The notes beneath the pieces are model-generated. The model searched no databases, was not told where the DNA came from, and saw only the letters and a program-made list of their open reading frames with translations. This document shows, piece by piece, positions 52,804 to 60,659 of a stretch of 64,000 nucleotides of DNA. Made by a program: the position numbers and the translations under genes. Position 1 is the stretch's first letter. Each line of letters begins with the position of its first letter. The DNA is from Ilyomonas sp963790435 (GTDB lineage Bacteria > Bacteroidota > Bacteroidia > Chitinophagales > Chitinophagaceae): contig CAWBOI010000001.1 in assembly GCA_963790435.1 (NCBI GenBank), positions 806,001 through 870,000 of the forward strand, read 5' to 3'.

Positions 52804-53175
52804 AAGCGAAGATTTGATGTTGGTTGATAGGGATGCGTTTTTCAAGCAGCAAAGGAAATAAATAAACCCCAACGGTTACTCTTTTTGTGTTAAGAAAATA
52901 TTACCAACTATTGAATAAAAGAATGGATTCTTCGATAATTGAATACGATTATATGCTTACAAAAAGATTATAAAAAGGGATAGTAAAAATGTTTGCTTTT
53001 GTAAAAGATTATATCCCAAAAGCAAATTGATGCAATCATTATTTGTACCAAAAAAACACTCATCTTACATTATAAAGCCATCACCGAAAATTTAGTTGCT
53101 CTTATCCATTTTGCAGTTCATAGCATATTATTTGCGCGTTTGTTTTTGCCACAATTTTTATTTATACATTGTTTT
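52804..53175. other. Divergent control region between the TonB receptor and the aldehyde oxidoreductase operon
   Basis: 372 bases without a gene. TTTGCTTTTG (52992-53001) and CAAAAGCAAA (53017-53026) form a perfect 10-bp inverted repeat with a 15-base centre, a possible operator. An exact motif copy (53138-53149) lies 27 bases before the operon's ATG. No clear full promoter is seen. Confidence 0.45.
53138..53149 (-). repeat. GCAAAAACAAAC motif, exact copy just upstream of the aldehyde oxidoreductase operon
   Basis: Flanked as GCGTTTGTTTTTGCC on the plus strand, in the leader region of the first operon gene. Confidence 0.85.
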
Positions 53176-53796
53176 ATGAGCGAAAACAAAAACGCCGTTC
53201 CTTCGGAGGAAAACACCAACGCCACCACACGAAGAGAATTCATTACACAAACATCAGCCATTACGGCTGCTATTGCATTCAAAGGTTCTGCTACCAAAAC
53301 AATCGCAAACAAATTACGCGCTGCCCAGCCAGGCATGATGACGGTTGCTTTGGACATTAATGGGAAACGCAAAACGTTGGAGATTGATCCGCGAACAACC
53401 TTATTGGATGCCTTGCGGGAAAATCTTCAGTTGACCGGCACCAAAAAAGGATGTGACCGTGGACAATGCGGCGCCTGTACGGTACTGGTTGATGGGCGAA
53501 GAGTGAATTCCTGTCTTACACTCCTTGTCACCTGCGAAGGAGCGCAGGTAACCACCATTGAAGGCTTGGGAACAGAAGATAAACTGCATCCGGTACAAGC
53601 AGCGTTTTTAAAGCATGATGCGTTTCAATGCGGTTATTGCACGCCGGGTCAAATTTGTTCTGCTGTGGGCTTATTAAAAGAAGGTCATGCAAAAACAGAC
53701 GATGACATCCGCGAAGCCATGAGCGGTAACATTTGCCGTTGCGGCGCTTATCAAAATATACTCGATGCAATAAAAGAAGTTCAGCAAAAGGCATAA
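53176..53796 (+). CDS. PaoA-like [2Fe-2S] subunit of a molybdenum aldehyde oxidoreductase, Tat-exported
   Basis: 206 residues. TTRREFITQTSAITAAIAF is a twin-arginine signal, so the folded complex should go to the periplasm through TatC. The plant-type [2Fe-2S] cluster is GCDRGQCGACTVLVDGRRVNSCL, the second cluster FQCGYCTPGQICSAVGLL ... GNICRCGAY. This layout matches PaoA/YagT and aldehyde dehydrogenase small subunits. ATG at 53176 starts the signal; an upstream ATG at 53140 adds a hydrophobic tail. First gene of the operon. Confidence 0.92.
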   Translation: MSENKNAVPSEENTNATTRREFITQTSAITAAIAFKGSATKTIANKLRAAQPGMMTVALDINGKRKTLEIDPRTTLLDALRENLQLTGTKKGCDRGQCGACTVLVDGRRVNSCLTLLVTCEGAQVTTIEGLGTEDKLHPVQAAFLKHDAFQCGYCTPGQICSAVGLLKEGHAKTDDDIREAMSGNICRCGAYQNILDAIKEVQQKA

Positions 53797-53816
53797 CACA
53801 TACAATTCATTTGTTT

Positions 53817-54767
53817 ATGTATCCATTTACATTTATTAAGGCAAAAACAAAAGGGGAAGCTTTTTCGGCTTTTGAAACCGGCACAAAATTCCTCGGCGGC
53901 GGAACGAACCTGATTGATCTGATGAAAATGAACATTGAAACGCCGCAGCAATTGGTTGACATTACTTCTCTTCCTTTACAAAAGATTGAAAGATTATCCA
54001 ACGGTAACATTCGCATTGGTGCTTTGGTGCGCAATACAGAGTTGGCTTACAACGCAGACATTGTGAAGCAATTTCCGATGTTGTCAAAAGCCATTCTTGC
54101 CGGTGCATCGGCACAATTAAGAAACATGGCTACCACCGGCGGTAACATTTTACAACGAACGCGCTGCTATTATTTTTACGATACCGCAACCCCCTGTAAC
54201 AAACGGGAACCGGGAAGCGGCTGTTCTGCTATCAAAGGTTACAACCGCATTCATGCTGTGCTGGGCGTAAGCGACCAATGTATTGCTACGCATCCTTCCG
54301 ATATGTGTGTGGCGTTGGCTGCGCTTGATGCCATTGTTCATGTAGAAAGTAAAAACGGGGAGCGCTCTATCCCTTTCGTAGATTTTCATCTCCTGCCCGG
54401 AAATACACCACACATCGAAAACACTTTGCAGCCAGGCGAGTTGATAACCTCCGTTGAAATTCCGGCTTTGCCTTTTGCAAAAAATTCAACGTATGTAAAA
54501 GTGCGCGACCGTGCTTCTTACGAGTTTGCATTAACATCGGCTGCTGTTGCTTTGGATGTAAAAAATGGACAAATCCAAAACGCGCGAATTGCATTGGGCG
54601 GTGTTGCAACAAAACCTTGGCGGGCAAAAGAAGCCGAGCAAACGTTGAATGGGAAAAAAGCAGGTGCCGACGCTTATAAGGAGGCAGCCGAGATGGCATA
54701 TGAAAGAAGCGAAAACTTACAAGTACAATGCGTTCAAACCGCAATTGGCAAAACAAACAATTATTAG
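53817..54767 (+). CDS. PaoB-like FAD and [4Fe-4S] subunit
   Basis: 316 residues. FLGGGTNLIDLMKMN is the FAD-binding motif of the xanthine dehydrogenase medium subunit, and MATTGGNILQRTRCYYFYDTATPCNKREPGSGCSAIKG with DQCIATHPSDMCVAL holds the cysteine set that binds the extra [4Fe-4S] cluster in PaoB/YagS. It passes electrons from the molybdenum site to the acceptor. It begins 20 bases after the PaoA-like gene. Confidence 0.92.
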   Translation: MYPFTFIKAKTKGEAFSAFETGTKFLGGGTNLIDLMKMNIETPQQLVDITSLPLQKIERLSNGNIRIGALVRNTELAYNADIVKQFPMLSKAILAGASAQLRNMATTGGNILQRTRCYYFYDTATPCNKREPGSGCSAIKGYNRIHAVLGVSDQCIATHPSDMCVALAALDAIVHVESKNGERSIPFVDFHLLPGNTPHIENTLQPGELITSVEIPALPFAKNSTYVKVRDRASYEFALTSAAVALDVKNGQIQNARIALGGVATKPWRAKEAEQTLNGKKAGADAYKEAAEMAYERSENLQVQCVQTAIGKTNNY

Positions 54768-54793
54768 TGCATTACAAACGATAGGAGGTTAAC

Positions 54794-57181
54794 ATGAACA
54801 GCATTATCGGGCAACCTGTTGACCGTAAAGATGGAAAAGCAAAAGTAACCGGAACCGCTACTTATGCAGCCGAATGGAATATTAAAAACATAGCTTACGG
54901 AGTAACGGTGCAAAGCACCATCACCAAAGGGCATATCAACACCATTGATACGGCTGATGCCGAAAAATTAAAAGGCGTGTTGGGTGTAATGACTTATAAA
55001 AATGCAATGAGTTTGCACACGCTTTCAAGCGGTGGCGATCCCGGCAGCGGAAAATTTGCAGAAAAAGATTTGCTTCCCCTGCAAAGCGAAAGAATCTTTT
55101 ATAACGGTCAGCACATTGCGGTTGTTATTGCAGAAACATTTGAAATTGCACAACACGCTGCTTCTTTAATAAAAGTAACTTATAACGAAGAAAAGCCTGT
55201 ATTCAGAATGGATGATCCTGACGCCAAAATGTATCAGCCATCACAAGGATTGGGCGGAACGGAAGTGCAGGTAAAACGCGGAGATGCTGACAATGCAATG
55301 AGCAATGCTGAAGTAAAGTTTGAACAAACTTATTATACACCTGTGTATCATCACAACCCGATGGAACCTCATGCAACTGCTGCCGTTTGGGATGGCGACA
55401 ACTTAACAGTTTACGATGCCACACAATCGGTGTATGGAAATAAAATGGCTATCTCAACTATGCTGGGCATTCAACCAGATAAAGTGAGATTGATTTCTCC
55501 ATTTATAGGCGGTGGTTTTGGTTCAAAGGGTTTTATGTGGCCCAACTCGCTTTTAGCGCCAATGGCGGCCAAGTTGGTGAACCGCCCGGTAAAGGTTGTT
55601 CTCGAACGAACCGTGCAAATGTTTACTTGTGCAGGCAGACGTTCCTTTACAATTCAAAAGATTGGTTTGGGTACAGATAAGGAGGGCAAATTCACATCGG
55701 TAAAACATGATACCACATCGGAAACATCTTTCGTTGATGAATTTGTAGAACCGGCAGGCGTTGCTACAAAGATGTTATACGAAACTCCTAATCTTGATAT
55801 AACTCAAAACCTTGTTCGATTAAACAAAGGAACACCTTGTCCAACAAGAGCGCCTGGCGAAGCTGTTGGAACATTTGCTTTTGAAGTGGCGATGGATGAA
55901 TTGGCAGAACAATTAAACATAGATCCAATGCAGTTGCGGCTCTTGAACTACGCTGAAAAAAGCCCCGATGATGGTCATATCTTCTCATCAAAAAACTTGC
56001 GTGAATGCTACGAAAAAGGGGCAAAAACAATAGGCTGGCCAAACAGAAAAAAACAAGCGGGTATTACCAAGGAAGGCAACTATTTAGTGGGGTATGGCAT
56101 GGCAACAGCAACGTATCCGGCCAACCGAAGCAAGGCAACTGTTCGTTTGAAATTGTACCAGGATGGTCATGCTGTCGCGGCTTGTTGCACGCAGGATATT
56201 GGCACCGGGACTTATACAGTAATGGCGCAGGTAATGGCAGAAGCTTTGGGCTTGCCCATTGATAAAGTTGAATTCAAATTGGGCGATACGATTTATCCGC
56301 AAGGACCCAATTCGGGCGGTTCGCAAACAATGGCAACTACAGGTCCTGCCGTGCGTGCAGCAGCTTTGACAGTAAGAAGTAAAGTTATTAAGCTTGCGAT
56401 AGGAGATAAAAAATCGCCTTTCTACACACAGGAAGAAGCTGCCATTGATATAGATAACGGCAAATTGTTTTTGCGCAACAATCCATCAAAAAGCGAAACC
56501 TATTCTGATATTTTAACCCGAAACAAACTGCCTTTGGTGGAAACCGAAATCACTACCAATGTATCTACCCGCGAAACGCAAAAAAGCGAAAGCAATCCTG
56601 CTTCAAAACAAGGTGGTAACAGTAGTGGCAACGGGCAGAGTAGTTCAAAACAAAACGGTGGTGGTGAAAAAGGCGGCAGTAAAGATGAAAGCAAGGACAA
56701 TTTTTTTGTAAAAGAAGATGTGGAACTTGACCGCAGCAAGATCGCTTTTCATTCTTTTGGGGCACAGTTTGCAAAAGTGTTGGTTGACCCGCTGACCGGA
56801 ATGGTAAAAGTTGATAAGATTGCAAGCGTGATGGACATAGGTACGATACTGAATGAAAAAACAGCAAAGAGCCAGATTATGGGTGGTGCTATTTTCGGTA
56901 TTGGCATGGCACTCATGGAAGGGAGCGTGTATGATGAAAATACGGGTCGTATTGTAACGAAAGATTTGTCTGAATATTTAGTGCCTGTTCATGCTGATAT
57001 GCCCCAGTTTGACGTTCAGTTTACCAATGTAAAAGACTCTTATATAAGTCCGGTTGGTGCAAGAGGTGCGGGCGAAATTGGCATTACCGGAATTACCGCA
57101 GCCATTGTAAATGCCGTGTATAACGCAACGGGTAAAAGAATAAGAGAACTTCCCATCACACCTGATAAACTAATGATGTAA
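54794..57181 (+). CDS. PaoC-like molybdenum-binding large subunit with a low-complexity insert
   Basis: 795 residues. VDRKDGKAKVTGTATYAAEW starts it, with YHHNPMEPHATAAVW, IGGGFGSKGFMWPN, APGEAVGTFAFEVAMDELAEQL and the catalytic Glu near the end in GARGAGEIGITGITAAIVNAVYN. It binds molybdopterin cytosine dinucleotide and oxidises aldehydes. Residues ~592-637 are a Ser/Gly/Lys/Gln-rich stretch (NSSGNGQSSSKQNGGGEKGG) that interrupts the normal path to HSFGAQFAKV. A strong SD (AGGAGG at 54783-54788) precedes the ATG. Confidence 0.93.
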   Translation: MNSIIGQPVDRKDGKAKVTGTATYAAEWNIKNIAYGVTVQSTITKGHINTIDTADAEKLKGVLGVMTYKNAMSLHTLSSGGDPGSGKFAEKDLLPLQSERIFYNGQHIAVVIAETFEIAQHAASLIKVTYNEEKPVFRMDDPDAKMYQPSQGLGGTEVQVKRGDADNAMSNAEVKFEQTYYTPVYHHNPMEPHATAAVWDGDNLTVYDATQSVYGNKMAISTMLGIQPDKVRLISPFIGGGFGSKGFMWPNSLLAPMAAKLVNRPVKVVLERTVQMFTCAGRRSFTIQKIGLGTDKEGKFTSVKHDTTSETSFVDEFVEPAGVATKMLYETPNLDITQNLVRLNKGTPCPTRAPGEAVGTFAFEVAMDELAEQLNIDPMQLRLLNYAEKSPDDGHIFSSKNLRECYEKGAKTIGWPNRKKQAGITKEGNYLVGYGMATATYPANRSKATVRLKLYQDGHAVAACCTQDIGTGTYTVMAQVMAEALGLPIDKVEFKLGDTIYPQGPNSGGSQTMATTGPAVRAAALTVRSKVIKLAIGDKKSPFYTQEEAAIDIDNGKLFLRNNPSKSETYSDILTRNKLPLVETEITTNVSTRETQKSESNPASKQGGNSSGNGQSSSKQNGGGEKGGSKDESKDNFFVKEDVELDRSKIAFHSFGAQFAKVLVDPLTGMVKVDKIASVMDIGTILNEKTAKSQIMGGAIFGIGMALMEGSVYDENTGRIVTKDLSEYLVPVHADMPQFDVQFTNVKDSYISPVGARGAGEIGITGITAAIVNAVYNATGKRIRELPITPDKLMM

Positions 57182-57185
57182 GAAG

Positions 57186-58301
57186 ATGAAGGAGTTGTAC
57201 GATATTATACAGGCTTACAACAAAACCCGTTTGCAAAACAAACAAGCTGCACTGGCAACGGTTGTAAAAGTTGAAGGCTCATCGTATCGCCGGCCCGGTG
57301 CAAGAATGCTGGTAACAGAAGAAGGCGAAATTACCGGCGCAATCAGCGGTGGTTGCCTCGAAGGCGATGCTTTGCGCAAAGCTTTGTTGGCAATGGCACA
57401 AAACAAAAATAAGCTTGAAATATACGATACAACGAGCGAAGACGATGCAACACTCGGCATTCAATTGGGATGCAATGGTATTGTATATGTTTTGTTTGAA
57501 CCTCTGCAAATTAATGACGCAAATAATCCCATTGATCTTTTACAAAAAGTAGCCGAACAAAGAAGAGACGCGGTGATAGCAACTCTTTTCAACGAAAACA
57601 AACAATTGCAACAAACAGGAACCCGTTATTTTGTAAATGAAGAACAAAACTGTTGCTCGTTAAATGCACCTGATTTTGTTGTGTCGGAAAGCCAAACCAT
57701 TTTACGGCAAAAACAAACTTCTGTTGTAAAATACAAATATCAGTCTGTTCTTTATCAGTTTGTACCGCCAGCCGTACATCTTGTGGTTGCCGGTGCAGGC
57801 AACGATGCGCAGCCTTTAATTCAAATGGCAAATTTGCTGGGCTGGCAAACAACACTGATAGATGGAAGAGTAACACATGGTACGAAGCAGCGGTTTCCGC
57901 AAGCGCAAAATATCATCGTTTCCAAACCTGCCGATGCATTATATAGTTTGAAGATTGACGAGCAAACAGCTTTTGTGTTGATGACCCACAATTACAACTA
58001 TGATCTTCAGTTATTCTCACAACTGCTTCAATCACGATGCAGTTACATTGGTATGTTGGGACCCAAAACCAAACTACAACGCATGTTGAATGATATTGAG
58101 AAAAGCGATGTTGCAATAATTGCATCACAACTTGTAAATATTTATGGTCCGGTTGGGTTGGACATCGGTGCTGAAACCGCAGAAGAAATTGCGGTGTCAA
58201 TCATCGCCGAAATTAAAGCCGTTTTATCGGGCAGGAAAGGAACGATGTTAAGAGACAACGCGCTTCATATTCATCAACGTCCCTTTATTAATGTGTTATG
58301 A
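57186..58301 (+). CDS. XdhC-family molybdenum cofactor maturation protein
   Basis: 371 residues. LATVVKVEGSSYRRPGARMLVTEEGEITGAISGGCLEGD is the XdhC N-terminal domain and VVAGAGNDAQPLIQMANLLGWQTTLIDGR the Rossmann C-terminal domain; YIGMLGPKTKLQRML and YGPVGLDIGAETAEEIAVSIIAEIKAV end the family pattern. XdhC-like proteins (PaoD in E. coli) load the sulfurated cofactor into this class of enzyme. It starts 4 bases after paoC and overlaps mocA by 4 bases. An exact motif copy lies at 57707. Confidence 0.93.
   Translation: MKELYDIIQAYNKTRLQNKQAALATVVKVEGSSYRRPGARMLVTEEGEITGAISGGCLEGDALRKALLAMAQNKNKLEIYDTTSEDDATLGIQLGCNGIVYVLFEPLQINDANNPIDLLQKVAEQRRDAVIATLFNENKQLQQTGTRYFVNEEQNCCSLNAPDFVVSESQTILRQKQTSVVKYKYQSVLYQFVPPAVHLVVAGAGNDAQPLIQMANLLGWQTTLIDGRVTHGTKQRFPQAQNIIVSKPADALYSLKIDEQTAFVLMTHNYNYDLQLFSQLLQSRCSYIGMLGPKTKLQRMLNDIEKSDVAIIASQLVNIYGPVGLDIGAETAEEIAVSIIAEIKAVLSGRKGTMLRDNALHIHQRPFINVL
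57707..57718 (+). repeat. GCAAAAACAAAC motif, exact copy in the xdhC-like gene
   Basis: Read as CGG CAA AAA CAA ACT (RQKQT). Extended form ACGGCAAAAACAAACTT. Confidence 0.85.
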
Positions 58302-58912
58302 ATGCTACCGGCATTATTATTTTAGCTGCCGGAAATTCATCCCGCTTGAGAAGACCAAAACAACTTCTATCATACCAGGGTAAAACTTTACTGCAACACA
58401 TTATTGACGAAGCTTTGGCTGCGCAGTTGCATCCGGTTGTAGTAGTTACCGGAGCAAACTCTGAACTCATTTCACAAAGCATATATCCACCTGTTCGTAT
58501 TGCTTTTAATCAAAATTGGCAGGAAGGTATGGCTTCTGGTATTGCTGCCGGAACAAGAGCTTTACTGGCAACTGAAAACATTATTGAAGCTGTTATTCTT
58601 GCGGTTTGCGATCAGCCTTTTGTTTCATCCGAATTGTTTCTTCAATTGATTAACGTGCAAAAACAAACGGGCAAAGGAATCGTAGCATCACACTATGCAA
58701 ACACAATGGGAACGCCGGTTTTATTTACCCAATATTACTTTAGTCAACTCATAAATTTATGGGGTAAAGGTGGTGCCAAACAACTGTTGGAAACGAATCA
58801 AGAGGATGTTGCTTCTGTTTCATTTCCCAAAGGAAACATTGATATTGATACAGAAGATGATTATGAAGATTTGCTGAAAAACAAAAAGCGTTTTCAAAAA
58901 AAAGTTGAATAA
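58298..58912 (+). CDS. MocA/MobA-like molybdopterin nucleotidyltransferase
   Basis: 204 residues. GIIILAAGNSSRLRRPKQLLSYQGKTLLQHIIDEAL is the NTP_transf_3 opening with the AAGxSxRxxxPK loop, PVVVVTGANSE and AVILAVCDQPFVS (the DxP motif) follow. MocA makes molybdopterin cytosine dinucleotide, the cofactor form used by PaoC-type enzymes, which fits the operon. The ATG is inside the xdhC stop region (ATGA overlap). An exact motif copy lies at 58657. Confidence 0.9.
   Translation: MNATGIIILAAGNSSRLRRPKQLLSYQGKTLLQHIIDEALAAQLHPVVVVTGANSELISQSIYPPVRIAFNQNWQEGMASGIAAGTRALLATENIIEAVILAVCDQPFVSSELFLQLINVQKQTGKGIVASHYANTMGTPVLFTQYYFSQLINLWGKGGAKQLLETNQEDVASVSFPKGNIDIDTEDDYEDLLKNKKRFQKKVE
58657..58668 (+). 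repeat. GCAAAAACAAAC motif, exact copy in the mocA-like gene
   Basis: Read as GTG CAA AAA CAA ACG (VQKQT). Extended form GTGCAAAAACAAACGG. Confidence 0.85.
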
Positions 58913-59216
58913 ACAAATTTTACTTTTGCTTGTTGCTATACAATCGAATTCGTTTAAAAGATGGATAAAAACAAAGATAAACGCAACCGATTACAATTTA
59001 TTCCTTAGCATTGCTTTGCTTTTACTCACTTAATGCAAATACTTAAATAAAAGCCTGCTCATTCATACTCTTGTTATGAAGTATATTTAAACATGAACTT
59101 TTTAAAACAACCAGCACATTTCATTCCCATTTGAACAAAATCATCAAAGCGAGATCATCGTTACACGAGGCAATTATTCTTTTTATATTTAAAATCAAAT
59201 AAAAACATTTTACGTT
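58913..59216. other. Intergenic control region before xylA
   Basis: 304 bases without a gene, A+T-rich. Contains a two-mismatch motif copy (ATAAAAACAAAG, near 58966) and TATATTTA at 59185-59192 as a possible -7 box. I see no clear operator palindrome, though a xylose-responsive site would be expected here. Confidence 0.4.
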
Positions 59217-60545
59217 ATGCAAGTATTGTTAGGGGACAGAGAGTATTTTAAAGACATTGGACCAATCAGGTATGAAGGGTTGGAAAGTGACAACCCGCTT
59301 TGCTTCCGCTGGTACGATGAAAACAGAGTTGTCGGAGGCAAAACACTCAAAGAGCATCTTCGCTTTGCCTGTGCTTACTGGCATTCCTTTGTCAACGAAG
59401 GCTCCGATCCTTTTGGTCCCGGCACCCACCTCTTTGAATGGAATCAAAAAGAAGACGCCGTTGCACGAGCCAAAGACAAAATGGACGCAGCCTTTGAATT
59501 CATCACCAAGATGAACATTCCCTTTTACTGCTTCCATGACGTGGATGTGGTGGACTATGCAACCGACGTAAAAGAAAACGACCGCCGCCTGCAGGCAATG
59601 GTTGACTATGCCAAACAAAAACAGGAAGAAAGCGGTGTAAAGCTCTTGTGGGGCACTGCCAATGTGTTTTCCAATCCCCGTTACATGAACGGTGCTTCTA
59701 CTAACCCCGACTTTCATGTATTGTCTCATGCCGCCGCACAGGTAAAAGGCGCCATTGATGCTACCATTCAGCTCGGTGGTGAAGCTTATGTGTTCTGGGG
59801 AGGAAGAGAAGGTTACATGACGCTGCTTAACACTGACATGAAGCGGGAAAAAGAACACCTGGCCCGCTTCTTACATACTGCGAAAGACTATGCAAGAAAG
59901 AATGGGTTTAAGGGCACCTTCCTTATTGAGCCCAAACCAATGGAACCGACGAAGCACCAATACGATTATGACTGTGAAACAGTAATTGGCTTTCTGCGCC
60001 AGCATGATTTACTCAACGACTTTAAGATCAACATTGAAGTGAACCATGCCACCCTTGCCGGTCATACCTTTCAGCATGAACTGCAGGTAGCGGCAGATGC
60101 AGGTGTGCTGGGTTCACTGGATGCCAACCGCGGTGATTACCAGAACGGCTGGGACACGGACCAGTTCCCCAACAACATCAACGAACTGACAGAAGCGATG
60201 CTGGTGTTTCTGGAAGCGGGTGGACTCAAGGGCGGAGGCATTAATTTCGATGCCAAGATCAGGAGAAGCTCAACTGATAAAGCCGACATCTTTCATGCAC
60301 ACATTGGTGGCATGGACACTTTTGCAAGAGCCCTGATAACAGCCGATGCCATTCTGCAGAAATCGGATTACAGGAAGCTGCGCAGGGACAGGTATGCTTC
60401 TTTTGACATGGGTAAGGGAAAAGCCTTTGAAGAAGGGAAACTATCGCTCGAAGACCTTCATGGGTACGCCATTGAAAAGGGGGAACCGGAAATGGTCAGC
60501 GGTAAGCAGGAATATCTTGAAAATATCATCAACCGCTTTATTTAA
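59217..60545 (+). CDS. xylA: Xylose isomerase
   Basis: 442 residues, the usual class II length. It turns xylose into xylulose. FACAYWHSFVNEGSDPFGPGT, FYCFHDVDVVDY (catalytic His and Asp), LWGTANVFSNPRYMNGASTNPD, VFWGGREGY, KGTFLIEPKPMEPTKHQYD, NIEVNHATLAGHTFQHEL and DANRGDYQNGWDTDQFP carry the metal ligands. Third positions are noticeably richer in C and G than in neighbouring genes, as for a highly expressed gene or one acquired by transfer. It begins the xyl operon. Confidence 0.96.
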   Translation: MQVLLGDREYFKDIGPIRYEGLESDNPLCFRWYDENRVVGGKTLKEHLRFACAYWHSFVNEGSDPFGPGTHLFEWNQKEDAVARAKDKMDAAFEFITKMNIPFYCFHDVDVVDYATDVKENDRRLQAMVDYAKQKQEESGVKLLWGTANVFSNPRYMNGASTNPDFHVLSHAAAQVKGAIDATIQLGGEAYVFWGGREGYMTLLNTDMKREKEHLARFLHTAKDYARKNGFKGTFLIEPKPMEPTKHQYDYDCETVIGFLRQHDLLNDFKINIEVNHATLAGHTFQHELQVAADAGVLGSLDANRGDYQNGWDTDQFPNNINELTEAMLVFLEAGGLKGGGINFDAKIRRSSTDKADIFHAHIGGMDTFARALITADAILQKSDYRKLRRDRYASFDMGKGKAFEEGKLSLEDLHGYAIEKGEPEMVSGKQEYLENIINRFI

Positions 60546-60659
60546 ATGAATGTGTAAGATAGAATATTGAATGATCTATGAAGTAATAACGACTTTTGTT
60601 TTTGCACAAACTTTTACCTGTAAAATATTCAATCTTACTTATTACTTATTCAACTCATT

